From NCBI GenBank assembly GCA_020881915.1, contig JAJFPB010000008.1, positions 2,108,001-2,172,000 on the forward strand: a stretch of DNA of 64,000 bases. The letters are read 5' to 3'. A program made the translations under genes and the position numbers. The notes beneath the pieces are model-generated. The model saw nothing but the letters and a program-made list of their open reading frames with translations, was not told where the DNA came from and did no database searches. The number at the start of each line of letters is the position of its first letter. Positions within the stretch are counted from its first letter, which is position 1. This document shows, piece by piece, positions 1-11,752 of this stretch. The DNA is from Paramyrothecium sp. XJ0827 (Eukaryota; Ascomycota; Sordariomycetes; Hypocreales; Stachybotryaceae).

Positions 1-136
1 CAGTAAGTTATTCCGTCATAACCCCTTGGCCTTCATAACACTACCGGTCTGTCTAACAACTGCCATCCAGACTGTCCAGGCTGCTCCCTACAAGGAGGAC
101 AAGCGGCGCCACTCCATTAATAAAGAGACGGCACCG

Positions 137-171
137 GCCTAGGCGCAGCCTAGGCTCAGCCTTAGCAGTGG
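137..171 (+). promoter_or_regulatory. Paired GCCTAGGC palindromes and shared promoter element upstream of the C2H2 factor
   Basis: Two copies of the palindrome GCCTAGGC lie at 137-144 and 148-155, 11 bp apart start to start, about one helical turn. They are followed at 157-171 by CAGCCTTAGCAGTGG, which recurs with one base fewer at 5378-5391 in the esterase/P450 promoter. This is consistent with an upstream control region about 240-270 bp before the ATG at 409. The binding protein is unknown. Confidence 0.35.
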
Positions 172-408
172 TCGAAACACTTGAAGATCAGCCTACTTAC
201 CCCGCATTATCGGGTATTAAATAGAGCCCGTATGCCGTGTATCCACATTACAAATTGTAACGGGTCTTGACGGAATGTTCCATGACCTCCCAATACTCCG
301 CATACCTTCGTCATTGCTGCCCTATCTTGGTTGACCTGTACAACCATACTGCTGCCCCTATTCTCTAATCCATGCTAAAAGCTTTAAACTGCCTGCTTAA
401 GACCAACC

Positions 409-3115
409 ATGCCTTTTCCCGCGGCACCCGGAATGTCCGTCATTTCCTTCCAAAAGCCAGCCAAAACAGTCCACAAGTGCCGCGTGTGCTTCAAGTCATT
501 TAAGAGAAGCGAGCACCGGACCCGTCACGAGCGAAGCCGTACATCGCCAATGCCATTGCTTATTTTGACCTAAGCTAATTGTTGATTTAGATACGCTGGA
601 GAAACCGTATGCTTGCCGTATTTGTGGTCGTCAGTATGCGAGAAGGTGTGTTGTGTCCGTCCAAGCACTAGAATATCACCCAACAGGACTGATTTTTGGT
701 ATCAGCGACCTGCTCACTCGGCATGAGAGGACGGTCCACACGGATTATCCGCGCTTTGGGCAACCGAAAGATCCAAATGGTGTATCGTCTATCTCCAATG
801 AAGGACTTACGAACATGTCGTTCCAAGCATCAGAGCCTAGGCCCGCCGTTCCACCCGATCAAACCCCTGCTTTGGGGGTATCCCCTCCAACACCGCCATC
901 TGAAGTGACGACCCATAGCTATGAAGTACTTTCGGACTCCATGGACACAGTGGCCTCGTTTGACTTTCTCCGGGACTTACCGTCAGACTTCCACATTGCT
1001 GACCGAGATGAAATATCGCTCAGTTTCTTTGATCCATTTCTTGACAAAATGTTCAATCACTTTGCCTTTCCAGTTCTCGAGACACCAGTCGACGGCGCCG
1101 GCGCGCTCGGATTGTCATCAGACGATGCGCCATGCGAACCTGGAAGCTTAAGTAGCTGCTATCTCACCAAAAATGTAGCGCTGGCAATGGCCAACGGGTC
1201 TTCCGAGTTGCCAGAGGTACATACTGCTTGTTCAGAAGTAAGGGAGGAAAGTCATAATGGCCCTCTGCAAATAATGCGGCCTACAAAAGGCTGTAGATAT
1301 AGAGTTATCTTCACCGAAGAGATGAGGATGGCTGTGGCCGCAGATTTGTCATCCCGCCTTGCTCCTGATCAACTGGGGTCTTTTCAATTGCCCGAAACCA
1401 GCTCCTTGCAGAAATATCTGGACAGCTATATCGATGCCTTCCATATCCATTTTCCCTTCTTACATCTTCAAACTCTTGACCTCAGCGCGGCTCCAAGCCC
1501 ATTGCTGCTAAGCATTTGCGCCATAGGAGCACTTCATCGACTTGAAAGAAAGCTTGCTGTTTCTTTCTACCTGACAGCTGAACGACTTCTGTCTATGAAT
1601 GACTTCAATAACTTGGAAGCTAGCCCAGCATTGCTGCAGGATTGGGCAAGGCCTCACGATTCACCGTCGTCGAGGCCAACACCCCTCCCTCTCGCCCAAG
1701 CACGCTTGATTCTAGTTTTCTTTTCTGCATTCAGTGGCCAGCCACAGTTGATACGAAACGCCCTGATTGCCTGTGGCCATCTTTCTGCTGTGCGTCGCCT
1801 GTCCCTTTGAGATGCAAATGCTTATTCTGTGTCAGGATTTCCGCTTGGCTATGTCATCCATAAAACCCGGGTCAACAACTTCGCATCTTCTGTCATGGAG
1901 CTCTTGGGTAGAGCACGAGTCATTGAAGCGGTATATTAGGTGTCAAAGTCGTACGTCGTTCGTTGGCTGACATTTCCTTGAGGTTAATGTGCTGCTCTAT
2001 GGTACTTGGAAACCTACTTATCATTACGTACGGAATAGCCCCAGGTTTTACGATCCTGGAGGAGTGCAATATTGAGATGCCTGCGGAGGATTCTCTCTGG
2101 GAAGCTGAGACAGCTGATGCTTGGAAATCCATTGAACGAGCTACTCATCACTCACCATGCTTAGGCCTTCGTGAGGCCGTTGGTGCTTTATTTGACCCGA
2201 GCGCACTGGACCAGAAGCCAAACGTTTGTTGGAAATGGTCGCCATTTTCGGCATCTATCGTAATGCACGGTATAGCTACCGCCCTTTGGTATCTTATCCA
2301 AGGGCAGCAGGTCTGCTACGGGACACTCCCGAAATTCCGAGAGACGTACGAAAGCATTCATGTAGAGGCCGCACTCTCCCGCTGCAGGGATCTACTAGCC
2401 GAGGCTCGAAGTAACAACGATTGCACTTGGGACGAGGTTGACAATCCTTTATTGTTCAATGCGTTTGCGGTTCTTCGAGTCTCCTATGGACGAGTCTGCA
2501 TCAATACACACTCCTTGGATCGGTCACTATTATTCAAGGAGAGCAGGGGGCAAATCTTGACCACACTGCAGGCCTATTTCGAAGCAGCGCAGGAGAGGAG
2601 CCAATTCATTACCATGGCAGTGACACGCGCCCTAGAAGGATTCGCCATACCGATACGGACAGGAATTTTGCTGATGCAGAAGACAGCAGCTTTCAAGTGG
2701 AGCGTCGAACACGCTCTAGCTGGCTGGGATGCTGGTATTACAGCTCTTCCCTCACACTCGTCTTTGTGGCTAATTCAACACAGCTCTTCTGGTCACGAAA
2801 TGGGTGTACGCAGTTGAATGTGTGCAAGAGGCAGGCGGAACGAATGAGCCCGAAGAAATGCAAGTTCTAGACAACGTTCGCCAGCTTCTTGGCGAATTTG
2901 ATATCGACACGTCTCAAATCAACTCACTCGCTGCGGAGCTTTCCCGCATATGGGCAGGGATGTACGACGATACATGGGTCTGGGGCGGTATGTTTCCTTT
3001 CACTCAACGTGGTTTTACATCTCTGACAACCTTATTATCAGTGGCACCAAGAATTGGCTGGATTCTCCGCGAACTCGCAAAGATGTACGAACTAGGCATC
3101 ACTGCCGCTCGATAA
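409..3115 (+). CDS. C2H2 zinc-finger transcription factor with fungal-specific regulatory domain
   Basis: I read six exons: 409-538, 591-645, 706-1789, 1836-1930, 1983-2734 and 2784-3115. They join in frame to 2448 nt, 815 residues. The N terminus has two classical C2H2 fingers. The first starts CRVC and ends HRTRH, the linker is HTLEKPY, and the second is CRICGRQY then HERTVH, so both fingers are interrupted by introns. Residues about 255-750 look like the fungal-specific transcription factor domain (LQKYLDSYIDAFHIHFPFLH; later SSWVEHESLKR joined to LMCCSMVLGN across an intron). The protein is a nuclear DNA-binding regulator by family. It lies tail to tail with the esterase and beside a P450, so it may control them (inference). 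The start is the first ATG in frame with the fingers. All introns are GT-AG and phase-consistent, so the gene looks intact. Confidence 0.88.
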
Positions 3116-3290
3116 CGCATAATCTACTCTTGGATGGGCTTATCAGCGGTGTTAGATCCTCGGAAATGATACGTTTCGTGTTCTAATACAGCCAACTAAG
3201 AACAAATGTGGTGACCAAGAAAAGCGAGGCTTGGATTTCAGGCTGGGATAGATTTGCTTGGTCCATGCTCTTGTCCACTGCATTTTTGAT

Positions 3291-5130
3291 CTATAGCCGA
3301 ATTGTCCTCCCTGACATAAAGCCATCCCATAATTTCGCAATTTTATCCAAGCCAACCTCTTCTCCCAACTTCCAAATCTCCGACCGCCGGCCCGTCATTG
3401 GGCCGTCAAAGGAGGGTTGAAAAGAGTGTCCCCCGCCAAAATGACCGTATACCCTGACACCGCCCCCCTCGTTGCTGTATCTTGGAAAAGGCTCATTTCC
3501 GTATATAAAGTTGAGAAAGTCCACGGCGATTTGATGAAAAGATTCTGATTGATCTCGAGGCAGAAACTCTTCGAAATTCAAGAAAAGAGCTGCAATGTCA
3601 AATATGTGATTTGCTTCGCCTTTCCACGGGCCCGGCCAAGGGTTTGGGTGGTTGAACCGATACACATATGCATCATTCGCCCAATCTTGGGCCAATTTCA
3701 CGGTAGGCGCGAAGAACTTGAGATCCCCAGCGAGGTCGAGAACTGCCTTTGTGGCTGTTTTGGTGTGGGTGTTACCTATGTCGTACGATCGCAAGATGCA
3801 AGCAACAATATCTGGTTCCTGGGCAAGGGAGTCTTCCAGAAATGTCAGAAAGTCTCGACCAAGACTCTTCATCCGGTCACCAAGAACAACGCTCAAAATA
3901 TTGGCCTTTTGTGCTTATCAGTACCCTGCAATGACGAAAATAAGATCGTTCTAGGCTTACATCAAACTGGCAATCCCCGATGACAAGCTTTCGACACCAG
4001 ACATACCCTGGCGTCCTCTGACGTGTCTCTTTATCGGGCGACTCGTACGTGTGATCGCTCCGGATGATTTCTCCATCGAAGACTGGGAATAACGGCAGGG
4101 AGGGAGGAATACTTTGCAGAAGACGCGTGGGTGTGACACCAAGGAGCTGCTCGATCCGTTCCTCTGGTGATGTCTCTTTAATGTCGAGAAGCTCTAGGAC
4201 AGAGGAATACGTCGATTCTGCAACAGAAGGCCCAATAGGCTTTAGTGTTAATGGTGTACCACCCATGCTTATCACTTTTTCGAAAAGCGGCTCGGGGCAG
4301 TCGAGATGCATCAAAGCAGAAGCTATAAACTTGTCAGATTGCGAGGTGCCAAATGGCCTCGTCGGCCAAGATACATGGGACTTCTACCTCCACCTGCACT
4401 TTGTCCAATGACGGTAATGTTATTTGGATTCCCATTGAACCCAGAAATGTATTTCTTGATCCACGTCAGAGCAAGCCGCTGATCCCTCAAACCTCGATTA
4501 GGTGGATATCCCATCGCAGTCAGCTCGTCCGAGGACAGGAAGCCAGGAGCCCCAAGTCGATAACTGCAAAGAAGGTATTCAGTCCAGTTGTATAGGCAAC
4601 GTTCACGAGAATCACTTTACTTTATGGTTACTCCTATGACCGGAATGTCGCGCGTTGCAGAGTATCTAACGATGCGGGCAAGGTCATATTGTGGCCAGCA
4701 ATTTGCTCCTGTGGCAAAGCCACCCCCATGAATAAACACAAACACGGCAAGGTTCTTGTCATCCGTGTCTGGAACTGTAATATTCAGATTCAAGCAGTCA
4801 GTGGCTGAGATTGTGAATTCGGGGTGTTCAAGGGGATGCTGAATCAACTGTTGCTCCATCTCGCAAGCGCCTGGTGGACTGATAGCCATTGGTCTTGTTT
4901 TAAGCAAATTTCAGTAAGCTGTCATAGTTCCGCTGATGGAATTAGATCATTCTGTTAACTAACCCGTATTTCGTAGCATTTATCTTGCCTGCTCCATCAC
5001 CTACCACCAATGTGGCTTCCGCAAATGCATGTCGCAATCTCCCATATTTGATACCAAGGTACTGGGTGACATTTGGACTTTTTACACCTTCAACCGTACC
5101 CAGCAAGCCATGCTCCAGTGTCGCCGACAT
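3291..5130 (-). CDS. Type-B carboxylesterase / lipase-like alpha/beta hydrolase
   Basis: The gene has several exons on the minus strand. It starts at the ATG at 5130 ([16 protein letters not shown], the usual N-terminal strand of this family); the first intron follows at 4963-4894. The protein hydrolyses carboxylic esters by family. Visible landmarks are the oxyanion segment [14 protein letters not shown], then [12 protein letters not shown] across an intron, then TVIGQSA, where Ser is the nucleophile in a GQSA variant of the usual GESA. Near the C terminus are [13 protein letters not shown], probably the catalytic His region, and the final helix. The length of about 500 residues is normal. 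There is no clear signal peptide, so it is probably intracellular. It is divergent from the P450 and convergent with the C2H2 factor, a common secondary-metabolism arrangement. Exact 3' splice sites were not all resolved. Confidence 0.82.
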
Positions 5131-5819
5131 GATGAAATAATGATATGATAGTGGCCAAGAAAGGAGATTAACGAGGCCTTCCCTTTGTTCTCGTAAAATG
5201 TACCTAGACTTATAACAACTAACCACTTGTCCCCTCCCAGAAACCTTGAGCCCACTCAACCCTATCAAATGAGGGAAGAATGCCATCTTCCCGCCGGAAA
5301 CCATCCAATGTTCAACCCATCCCACTTTCCTGGTCTGGAAGATCGTGTTCACCTTGGCCATTGACACACATCCTTTTCAGCCTAGCAGTGGACCACACTG
5401 GTGCGTCACTCCCAGCTCTTTTAGGCTAGACATTCATCCCACCCCAATCTAAGCCTAGCTCAGACACTTCAAGGATGTGGGGGTATGGGGATTGCCTTTT
5501 GGGGATCGTGCAGGTATGAGGGCATCAGTAGAGACGCTCGTCACTCGAGCTTTACGAGTTTTCCAACATCCGAGTGATGGTCCTTTTCGAATTCGAAACA
5601 GATCATCATTTGTACTCCTACATATAAGCGCCTGCAGGGTATTATTTGTATCAATATATGCTCAGGACAACATTGTTTGTGCCGGTCTAAGGCATACTCG
5701 CTTCACATCAGGACGTCTCGGAAACATCCCTCTTCGCCTACTCATTCGAACCCCCTAATCTCGAATCCGGTAGACGAACGTCAAGCTACGAGCATTGGTG
5801 CCTTTTCCGAATCAACACC
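5131..5819. promoter_or_regulatory. Bidirectional promoter between esterase and P450
   Basis: This 689-bp region lies between two divergent start codons. It contains CAGCCTAGCAGTGG at 5378-5391, nearly identical to an element upstream of the C2H2 factor (157-171). It also has TAGGC/GCCTA half-sites near 5420 and 5455, and G-rich tracts near 5475-5510. A longer open frame at 5477-5758 has no recognisable content and I do not call it a gene. Confidence 0.45.
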
Positions 5820-7514
5820 ATGCCCTGGGTCGACACAGAAATTCAGCAGCCGGGGCTGTTTTTGGCTATTTCATTTTTTCTTTTCTTTTTCTTCGTGTAT
5901 TCGTTATTTCCTGAGCGGCATGCACATCTACCGTACATCAATCGCCCTAAACGATTCGACCTCTTTGGCGTAAAGGCCAAGCAAAATTTTGTCTCGAATG
6001 CACGAAGTTTGATGGAGGCTGGTCGCCGACTTTTCCACAACAAGCCTTATCAACTGTTCACGGATACGGGTCACTTGATCGTCGTGCCTGCAAAGTACAT
6101 CGATGAAATTCGTAACGAGCGAAATCTTAGCTTCGTTCAGTTCTTCAATGACAACTTTCATCCCAATATTCCTGGTTTTGAAGGTTTTGCCTTTGACGGA
6201 CGTACGGACGAGCTCCTCCAAAGAACAATCAATAAGAAGCTCACCAAGCTCCTGAGTGAGTCAACCTCTTCCCTATATCGTTTCTTGTATTTGACCGCTC
6301 TAGATAAAATTACTGCACCATTGTCAGCGGAGGCAGCGTTTGCGACGAACCGCACTCTCGGAACTTCAACTGGTGAGACCACCCTTCATTTGCTACAGCC
6401 TTAGTTAAGAAAGAAGGAAAGAATGGCGAAAGGTGCCCCTAAAAGACACAGTACTGGACCTCATCGCTCGTGTGTCATCCCGCGTATTCCTCGGCGAGGA
6501 GCTATGTCGGAACCTAGAATGGCTCGCAGTTTCCAAGTCATACAGTCCCAACTCCTTCCTCGCGGGAGACCTGCTTCGGCAATATCCTAGCTGGTTGCGT
6601 CCAATCGCCTCTCGCTTCATTCCTGAATGCAAAGCATTGAGAAGGCAGGTCACGGAGGCGCGTCGCGTGATGGATCCAATACTGCGAAAGCGAAAAGAGG
6701 CAATTCAAAAGGCCGCTGCCGATGGGAGTCCGGCGCCGACGTTCGATGATGTGATCGAGTGGATTGAAGAAGAAAGCCAAGGTGCTTCTTTCGACCCCGT
6801 AGCGGCTCAGCTTGGTTTCTCTGTTGTTGCGATCACCACAACGACCGACCTTTTGACGGAAGCAATGCTTCGAATAATTGTACGGACGCAACTACTCCAT
6901 GACCTTCGCGAAGAGATCGTCAAGGTTTTACAGAAAGAAGGTTGGACCAAACCAGCCTTGTTCAACATGAAATTGCTCGACAGTGTTCTGAAAGAAGCAC
7001 AACGGTTGAAGCCTCTAACGTCTGGTGAGAGCCGCCCACCTATACCTACGCGGATTAAATATTATGCTGACCAGCTCCAGCAACTATGAGCCGTACTGCC
7101 ATGCATCGTGTCAACCTTCCGACTGGGGTTGTGCTCGAGAAAGGGGACCGGTGCTTCGCCGACCTGGGGTTAATGATGGACCCAAGCATTTACAAAGATC
7201 CGGAAACCTTTGACGGTTATCGTTTTCTCCGGATGCGCGAGGACCTGAAGACCGAGAGCAAAGCCCAACTAGTGAGCACATCAGCAATCCATCTAGGATT
7301 CGGGCATGGGCGTCACGCATGCCCGGGTCGATTCTTCGCCTCCAACGAAGTGAAGCTGCTTCTCTGCCACTTGCTGTATAAGTACGACTGGCAGCTGGAT
7401 CCTGGATATGTACATAAAATTACCGAGTTTGGTATCGCCCTATCTTCAGGCGATGGTACGCAAGTCAAGATGAGAAGGCGACACGACACGGAGATTGACA
7501 TTGATGTACTTTAG
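5820..7514 (+). CDS. Cytochrome P450 monooxygenase, ent-kaurene-oxidase/CYP68-like
   Basis: Four exons (5820-6255, 6328-6372, 6422-7024, 7081-7514) give 1518 nt, 505 residues, the normal P450 length. A hydrophobic membrane anchor is at residues about 12-30 (LFLAISFFLFFFFVYSLF). The I-helix is AITTTTDLL. The ExxR motif (KEAQR) is near residue 350. The haem loop FGHGRHACPGRF, with the ligand Cys, is near residue 440. The FGHGxHACPGR form and the TTTD helix are typical of fungal P450s that oxidise terpenoid or alkaloid skeletons; the substrate here cannot be read from sequence. It is membrane-bound in the endoplasmic reticulum by family. All introns are GT-AG and in phase. It is transcribed away from the esterase from a shared promoter, suggesting joint expression. 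Confidence 0.9.
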
Positions 7515-8560
7515 TGCACTTGGGCAAATGAAGGATTGGTTTTCATTTCCCGCCATGGTACTTTGAATGTGACAAGTAGTATTCAGCAATATTGGAGTCC
7601 AGTGTAGATGAGTATCGGATGCATGCCGTCGTACCTCAAGATCTAAACTGGTGGGTTTACAGTCCAACCTTGTTTACTCATCCCTTGATACCCAATCATT
7701 TCATCGAGTTAAAGATACGCTGAGAAGTTCGGAGAATGTCGAGGAACCTATACCAGACGCTGCAAGTGGAAACCCTGACTCTGCACTGGAGCCTTCACAA
7801 CACCACCAGTATCCGTTGAAGGAGGGTTGAGTTTTTAAGGCTGGTGGGGCCCATCCTCCCACTGGCTGTCATCTTGTTTCACGAGTCAACGGTTTCAATT
7901 GGGTTTTGACTTGAATAGAATTGTCATTGGACTGTGGGAGGGAAACAAATAATTGCCTGCGACTCCTCATCACCGTAGCCCAGATACCGCCTGCTCGACT
8001 TGCATCATGGTTCCACAATCTAGCTCTCAAAGTTCTTATCCTGACCTTCGACTTAACTGCATGCGAAGAGCGAAGACTGATAACGACGTCATCGGCAACA
8101 TATCAAACACCAACTAGGGCATTCTGCCAGGTGGTGAGCTTAGCGTTGTGGAACCCAGATAGTATTTTGTGGTGCAAGCTGGACTGGCGGACCCACGGCG
8201 TCATCGCCACTAGCGACGGGAGTTCAGATTACGCAAATCAAGGGTATTGGTCCTTTCTGGCTGGAACGTGGCAGGTGGGAGATTGCCTGAGCCCATCAAG
8301 GTACGAGGAAGCTTGGGACCCTTGCTTTACCCAAATGTGTGCGTCAATGTGTGAAGCTGTGTGTTCATCAGAAACGAGCACTGCTAGAACGCGCCCATGC
8401 AGAATCGATTGGGGATGCTGTCAGAAGGAGGAAGATCATGATGAGCGTCTATCAATCTAATTCATGTTATGTCCACTGTCTCATTAAATGCGCTACACAT
8501 AAACTTTTCTATAACACAATATTCTATCCCAACATATCATCGCTTGGTATCTGCGGTCGC
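7515..8560. other. Intergenic region, no gene supported
   Basis: This stretch lies between the convergent 3' ends of the P450 and mannitol dehydrogenase genes. An open frame at 7921-8460 lacks an ATG at its start, has no recognisable motif and sits in a sequence without coding features. I see no repeats or RNA genes here. Confidence 0.5.
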
Positions 8561-10075
8561 TTAATCGACATACTTGGTGATGTTAGCCATCACGCCATCC
8601 CTGGCAATGAGCTCCATAGCCTTGGTGATTTCGTCGAGGAAGCGCTTGTCGCTCCTCAAGTCGTCACCGAACAGCATCTTGATGCCCAGCAGTTCGCGAG
8701 GATTGCTGCCGCCAGCCTTGGCCCTGGCCTGCAGTTCCTCCCGCAAGGGGTCATCGACCTCGAACGAGTTGCCCTTGTCGTCGACGCCGTTAATATACTG
8801 GAACCAGGCAGCGGCGACAAAGCACAGGCGGCGGAAGGGCCCAGTCACCCAGATCTGCTCGGCAATCGAAGGCATGATGAACTGAGGAATCTTGCCCGAA
8901 GCGTTGAGAGCAAGGCGAGGAATCTGATCCATGATGGTGGGGTTGGAGAAGCGCTCCATGAGGGTATTGCAGTACTGGTCGATATCGACGCCGGGGATAT
9001 CGGGGAGCAGGGGCTTGACCTCCTCCTGCATCATCTGCCAGATGAACTTGCGGTAGATGGGATGCTCCATGACCTCGTGGACGTACTTGAAACCAGCAAG
9101 CTGTCCGGGGTATGCCATGGCTGAGTGGCTGGCATTCAGCAGACGCAGTTTGTGTTTCTCAAACTGCTCGACATCGTGCACGTCCTTGACGACCTGAACG
9201 CCGACCTTTTCGAACGCAGGGCGACCATCGCAGAACTTGTCCTCGACGACCCACTGCATGAAGGGCTCAGTAACAACTGGCCACGAATCCTCGATGAGGA
9301 AGTCCTCGGCCAACGACTTAATGTCGTTCTGGGAGGTGCTCGGGGTGATGCGATCGACCATGGCATTGGGGAAGGCTCCCTCCTCGGCAATCCACTTGGC
9401 GACCTCGGGATCGCGCAAGCGGGCAAATGACTCCAGCATGTGACGGGTGATGGAGCCGTTCTTCTGCATGTTGTCGCAGGACAGGACGGTGAAGGGCTTG
9501 AGGCCGGCCTTGCGGCGCCTGACCAGGGCAGCATAGAGGAAGCCAAAGGTGCTGACGGGGGAGTTCTCGTTGGCCAGGTCGTGCTGGATATCGGGGTCTT
9601 GCGACTGCAGCTCGTGGGTGTTTTCGTTGTAGTAGTAGCCGCTCTCGGTGATGGTCAAGGACACAATGTGGGTGTCCGGGTGAGCCATCTTGGCAATGAC
9701 AGCCTCGCGGTCGTCAGGGGCGAAGAGGAACGAGTTGATGCTGCCGACGATGTTGGCGAAGCTGCCCTTGGCGGAGCGCTCGATGACGGTGTACAGGTGG
9801 TCCTGGGACTTCAGCACGTCGCGCATGGCAGCATCGTTGGGTCGCAGGCCGACGCCGCAGATGGCCCAGTCGTTGTGGTTGTGTTTCTGCAGCAATTGGT
9901 CGACGTAGACGGCCAGGTGAGCTCTGTGGAAGCCGCCGACGCCGACGTGCACAATGCCCTCCTTGACGTCATTTCGGTCGTACGTAGGGATCTTGACCCG
10001 CTGCTCGCCCTGCCGCGACGAGATGGACGGCAGGTTCTGGCTGGTGAGCTTCAAGGGTTCCGTGCTGTGAGGCAT
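8561..10075 (-). CDS. Mannitol 2-dehydrogenase (long-chain polyol dehydrogenase)
   Basis: A single exon of 504 residues starts at the ATG at 10075 (MPHSTEPLKLTSQNL). The frame is open a little further upstream, but only from a GTG. The enzyme interconverts mannitol and fructose with NAD(H) in the cytosol (EC 1.1.1.67 family). The N-terminal Rossmann region has GIVHVGVGGFHRAHLA. The catalytic segment KHKLRLLNASHS near residues 307-318 carries the conserved Lys, Asn and His of the family. The sequence closely resembles known Aspergillus mannitol 2-dehydrogenases. G+C-rich codon use leaves long meaningless frames on the opposite strand. It is the first of five minus-strand genes linked to carbohydrate metabolism. 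Confidence 0.95.
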   Translation of the reverse strand: MPHSTEPLKLTSQNLPSISSRQGEQRVKIPTYDRNDVKEGIVHVGVGGFHRAHLAVYVDQLLQKHNHNDWAICGVGLRPNDAAMRDVLKSQDHLYTVIERSAKGSFANIVGSINSFLFAPDDREAVIAKMAHPDTHIVSLTITESGYYYNENTHELQSQDPDIQHDLANENSPVSTFGFLYAALVRRRKAGLKPFTVLSCDNMQKNGSITRHMLESFARLRDPEVAKWIAEEGAFPNAMVDRITPSTSQNDIKSLAEDFLIEDSWPVVTEPFMQWVVEDKFCDGRPAFEKVGVQVVKDVHDVEQFEKHKLRLLNASHSAMAYPGQLAGFKYVHEVMEHPIYRKFIWQMMQEEVKPLLPDIPGVDIDQYCNTLMERFSNPTIMDQIPRLALNASGKIPQFIMPSIAEQIWVTGPFRRLCFVAAAWFQYINGVDDKGNSFEVDDPLREELQARAKAGGSNPRELLGIKMLFGDDLRSDKRFLDEITKAMELIARDGVMANITKYVD

Positions 10076-11179
10076 GGTGGCTGTGATTGAGGTTGTGAGG
10101 GATCGCGAGACGGCGAGGATGCGGTGGGAGAGGGTGAGGAGAGGCTTCGGGTTGAGATGATCGAGAAGAGGCCCGGCCACCGGTCGCCGCTCACCGCTGA
10201 TTTTTAAAGCCCCGGAAATGGTTCCGCCTCAGAGTTTTCGAAGCACGTTCCTCGCTCATCGGTGGGTCGGGATGACGAGGACCGGAGGGTCCGACTAGTC
10301 CGGTCTAAGGAACCGTAAATAGAAGCACTACTGGCCGGCGGCGGCCTGTATCCGTGAGTTCCTTTCAACTCTACAACGGAAACAAAGTGACATGCCGTCT
10401 ACTCATGGCGTCTTATTAATCGTAAATCTCTTCTGACCGCCTCCTCCCGGGCGGCTGTTCCACGTGTGCGTTCCAATATCTACCTTGCATCCATAGTCTA
10501 GACTTGCGAGCTTGACCTCCGGATCCCTGCTAGCTTGACCGGGGATTCGATTTTGTCGCCGGGCCCTGGTCCCAACATCCAACGGATTTCAGGCTGCCCA
10601 GATAGCAAAGTCACCGTGGTTATCTTCGCCCGAGGGGTCTCGAGTCTTTGTCTGCTCGCCCATCTTGATGATCAAGATCGGCAGGGTGTAATATGTTGGA
10701 GATGGCTTCAATTCTGAACTTGTCTTTTCTTTACTCCAGGTTACGATACGAACATGACCCTTTGTCCCGTTCGTCCTGGTATGGCCTGCATCAGCGTGGT
10801 TGAGTGACGGATGACATCCGGGGCCTAATCAAATGGTCAAGTAGATTCGGTGAGGCAATCAGAGAGGCCTGTAGACGGGAATCTTGGATGAAACACGAAC
10901 TTGGAACATTAATCCACCTAGTCCTCTTTGCACAGCGTCTGAGATGAAGAAAAAAAAATACGTTTTGAACCGAAATTGATAAACCGTCGCTGAAAATACT
11001 GTGAAGGATAAGAATCGAGTACAAGTATTCAGCTAAGTGACTTGTTGTCGCATCCCATGCTAACAGTTCCCAGGAAAGTGTCCTCCAATACGAACATGAC
11101 GGAGTGAAATGGGCACATCTTCTACGCAATAACGCGGATGAGCACCTAGCATTTATCAAAGACCTGTATACCACTATGC
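10076..11179. promoter_or_regulatory. Promoter region of mannitol dehydrogenase with CGG-type inverted repeat
   Basis: An inverted repeat GACCGGA (10280-10286) / TCCGGTC (10299-10305) with a 12-bp spacer lies about 205-230 bp upstream of the mannitol dehydrogenase ATG. It resembles paired CGG sites bound by zinc-cluster regulators. The rest, up to the secreted-protein gene, shows no supported gene. Confidence 0.4.
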
Positions 11180-11752
11180 TTACAAGCAGATACCACCGCA
11201 GTCCCGGCCGCCCGTTTCCACGTCGCATCCATCAATAGGATTGTCATAACACTGGAACCCTTCATCGCAGCGAATCGCTGCGATCCCGCCACAGAACTTG
11301 GCATTCTCCGGGATGCAAATGCCCGGTTCGTCGACGATAAGATGGCTCCACGGGTCGCGCGGGTCATCGGAGCAGTACGTGCCCTGTGGGCAGGGAGGCG
11401 CAGGAGTCACACGGAAGCCGCCGCATGATTGGTAGTCAATCCTAGGTGGCTCGGACGGTGTTGCGGATGGCGATGGCGATTTGGTTGAAGAAGGACGCGG
11501 CAAGAGAGTGCTTACAGGCACTGGCGGAAATGGAACGCTGATGGGAGGGAGTCCCAACATGATCGGCTTGAAAAGGCACCGGCCAAGACAGCGGTTGAGA
11601 TCCGTGCAGCGAGGATCCTGCGGGACACAGCGGAAGTTGAACGGACAGGGAGCTATCTTGAGCCCGCATGGTCGGTCGAAAGTGCTTGGCGCGGCCGTGA
11701 CAGCCGTGACTTGGCTCAAGGCCCAGGTGAAGACGAAGGTATTGAAATGCAT
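11180..11752 (-). CDS. Small secreted cysteine-rich protein with two similar cysteine modules
   Basis: A single exon of 190 residues starts at the ATG at 11752. Residues 1-20 form a plausible secretion signal (MHFNTFVFTWALSQVTAV). The mature part has an N-terminal module (CGLKIAPCPFNFRCV ... CLGRC), a Pro/Ser/Thr-rich linker at about residues 75-105, and a longer C-terminal module (CGGFRVTPAPPCPQGTYC ... CGGIAAIRCDEGFQCYD ... DCGGIC). The spacing CGG-x-CPxGxxCxDDP repeats within the protein. It is extracellular by inference. The size and cysteine content resemble fungal effector candidates or wall-associated proteins, but I recognise no specific function. Its place among sugar-metabolism genes may be incidental. 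Confidence 0.75.
   Translation of the reverse strand: MHFNTFVFTWALSQVTAVTAAPSTFDRPCGLKIAPCPFNFRCVPQDPRCTDLNRCLGRCLFKPIMLGLPPISVPFPPVPVSTLLPRPSSTKSPSPSATPSEPPRIDYQSCGGFRVTPAPPCPQGTYCSDDPRDPWSHLIVDEPGICIPENAKFCGGIAAIRCDEGFQCYDNPIDGCDVETGGRDCGGICL

Noticed and set aside
7921..8460. 179-codon open frame after the P450
   Set aside because: Begins with TTG, not ATG, and has no motif or splice context.
8339..10090. Long plus-strand open frames opposite mannitol dehydrogenase
   Set aside because: They mirror the codon structure of the real minus-strand gene and have no domain of their own.
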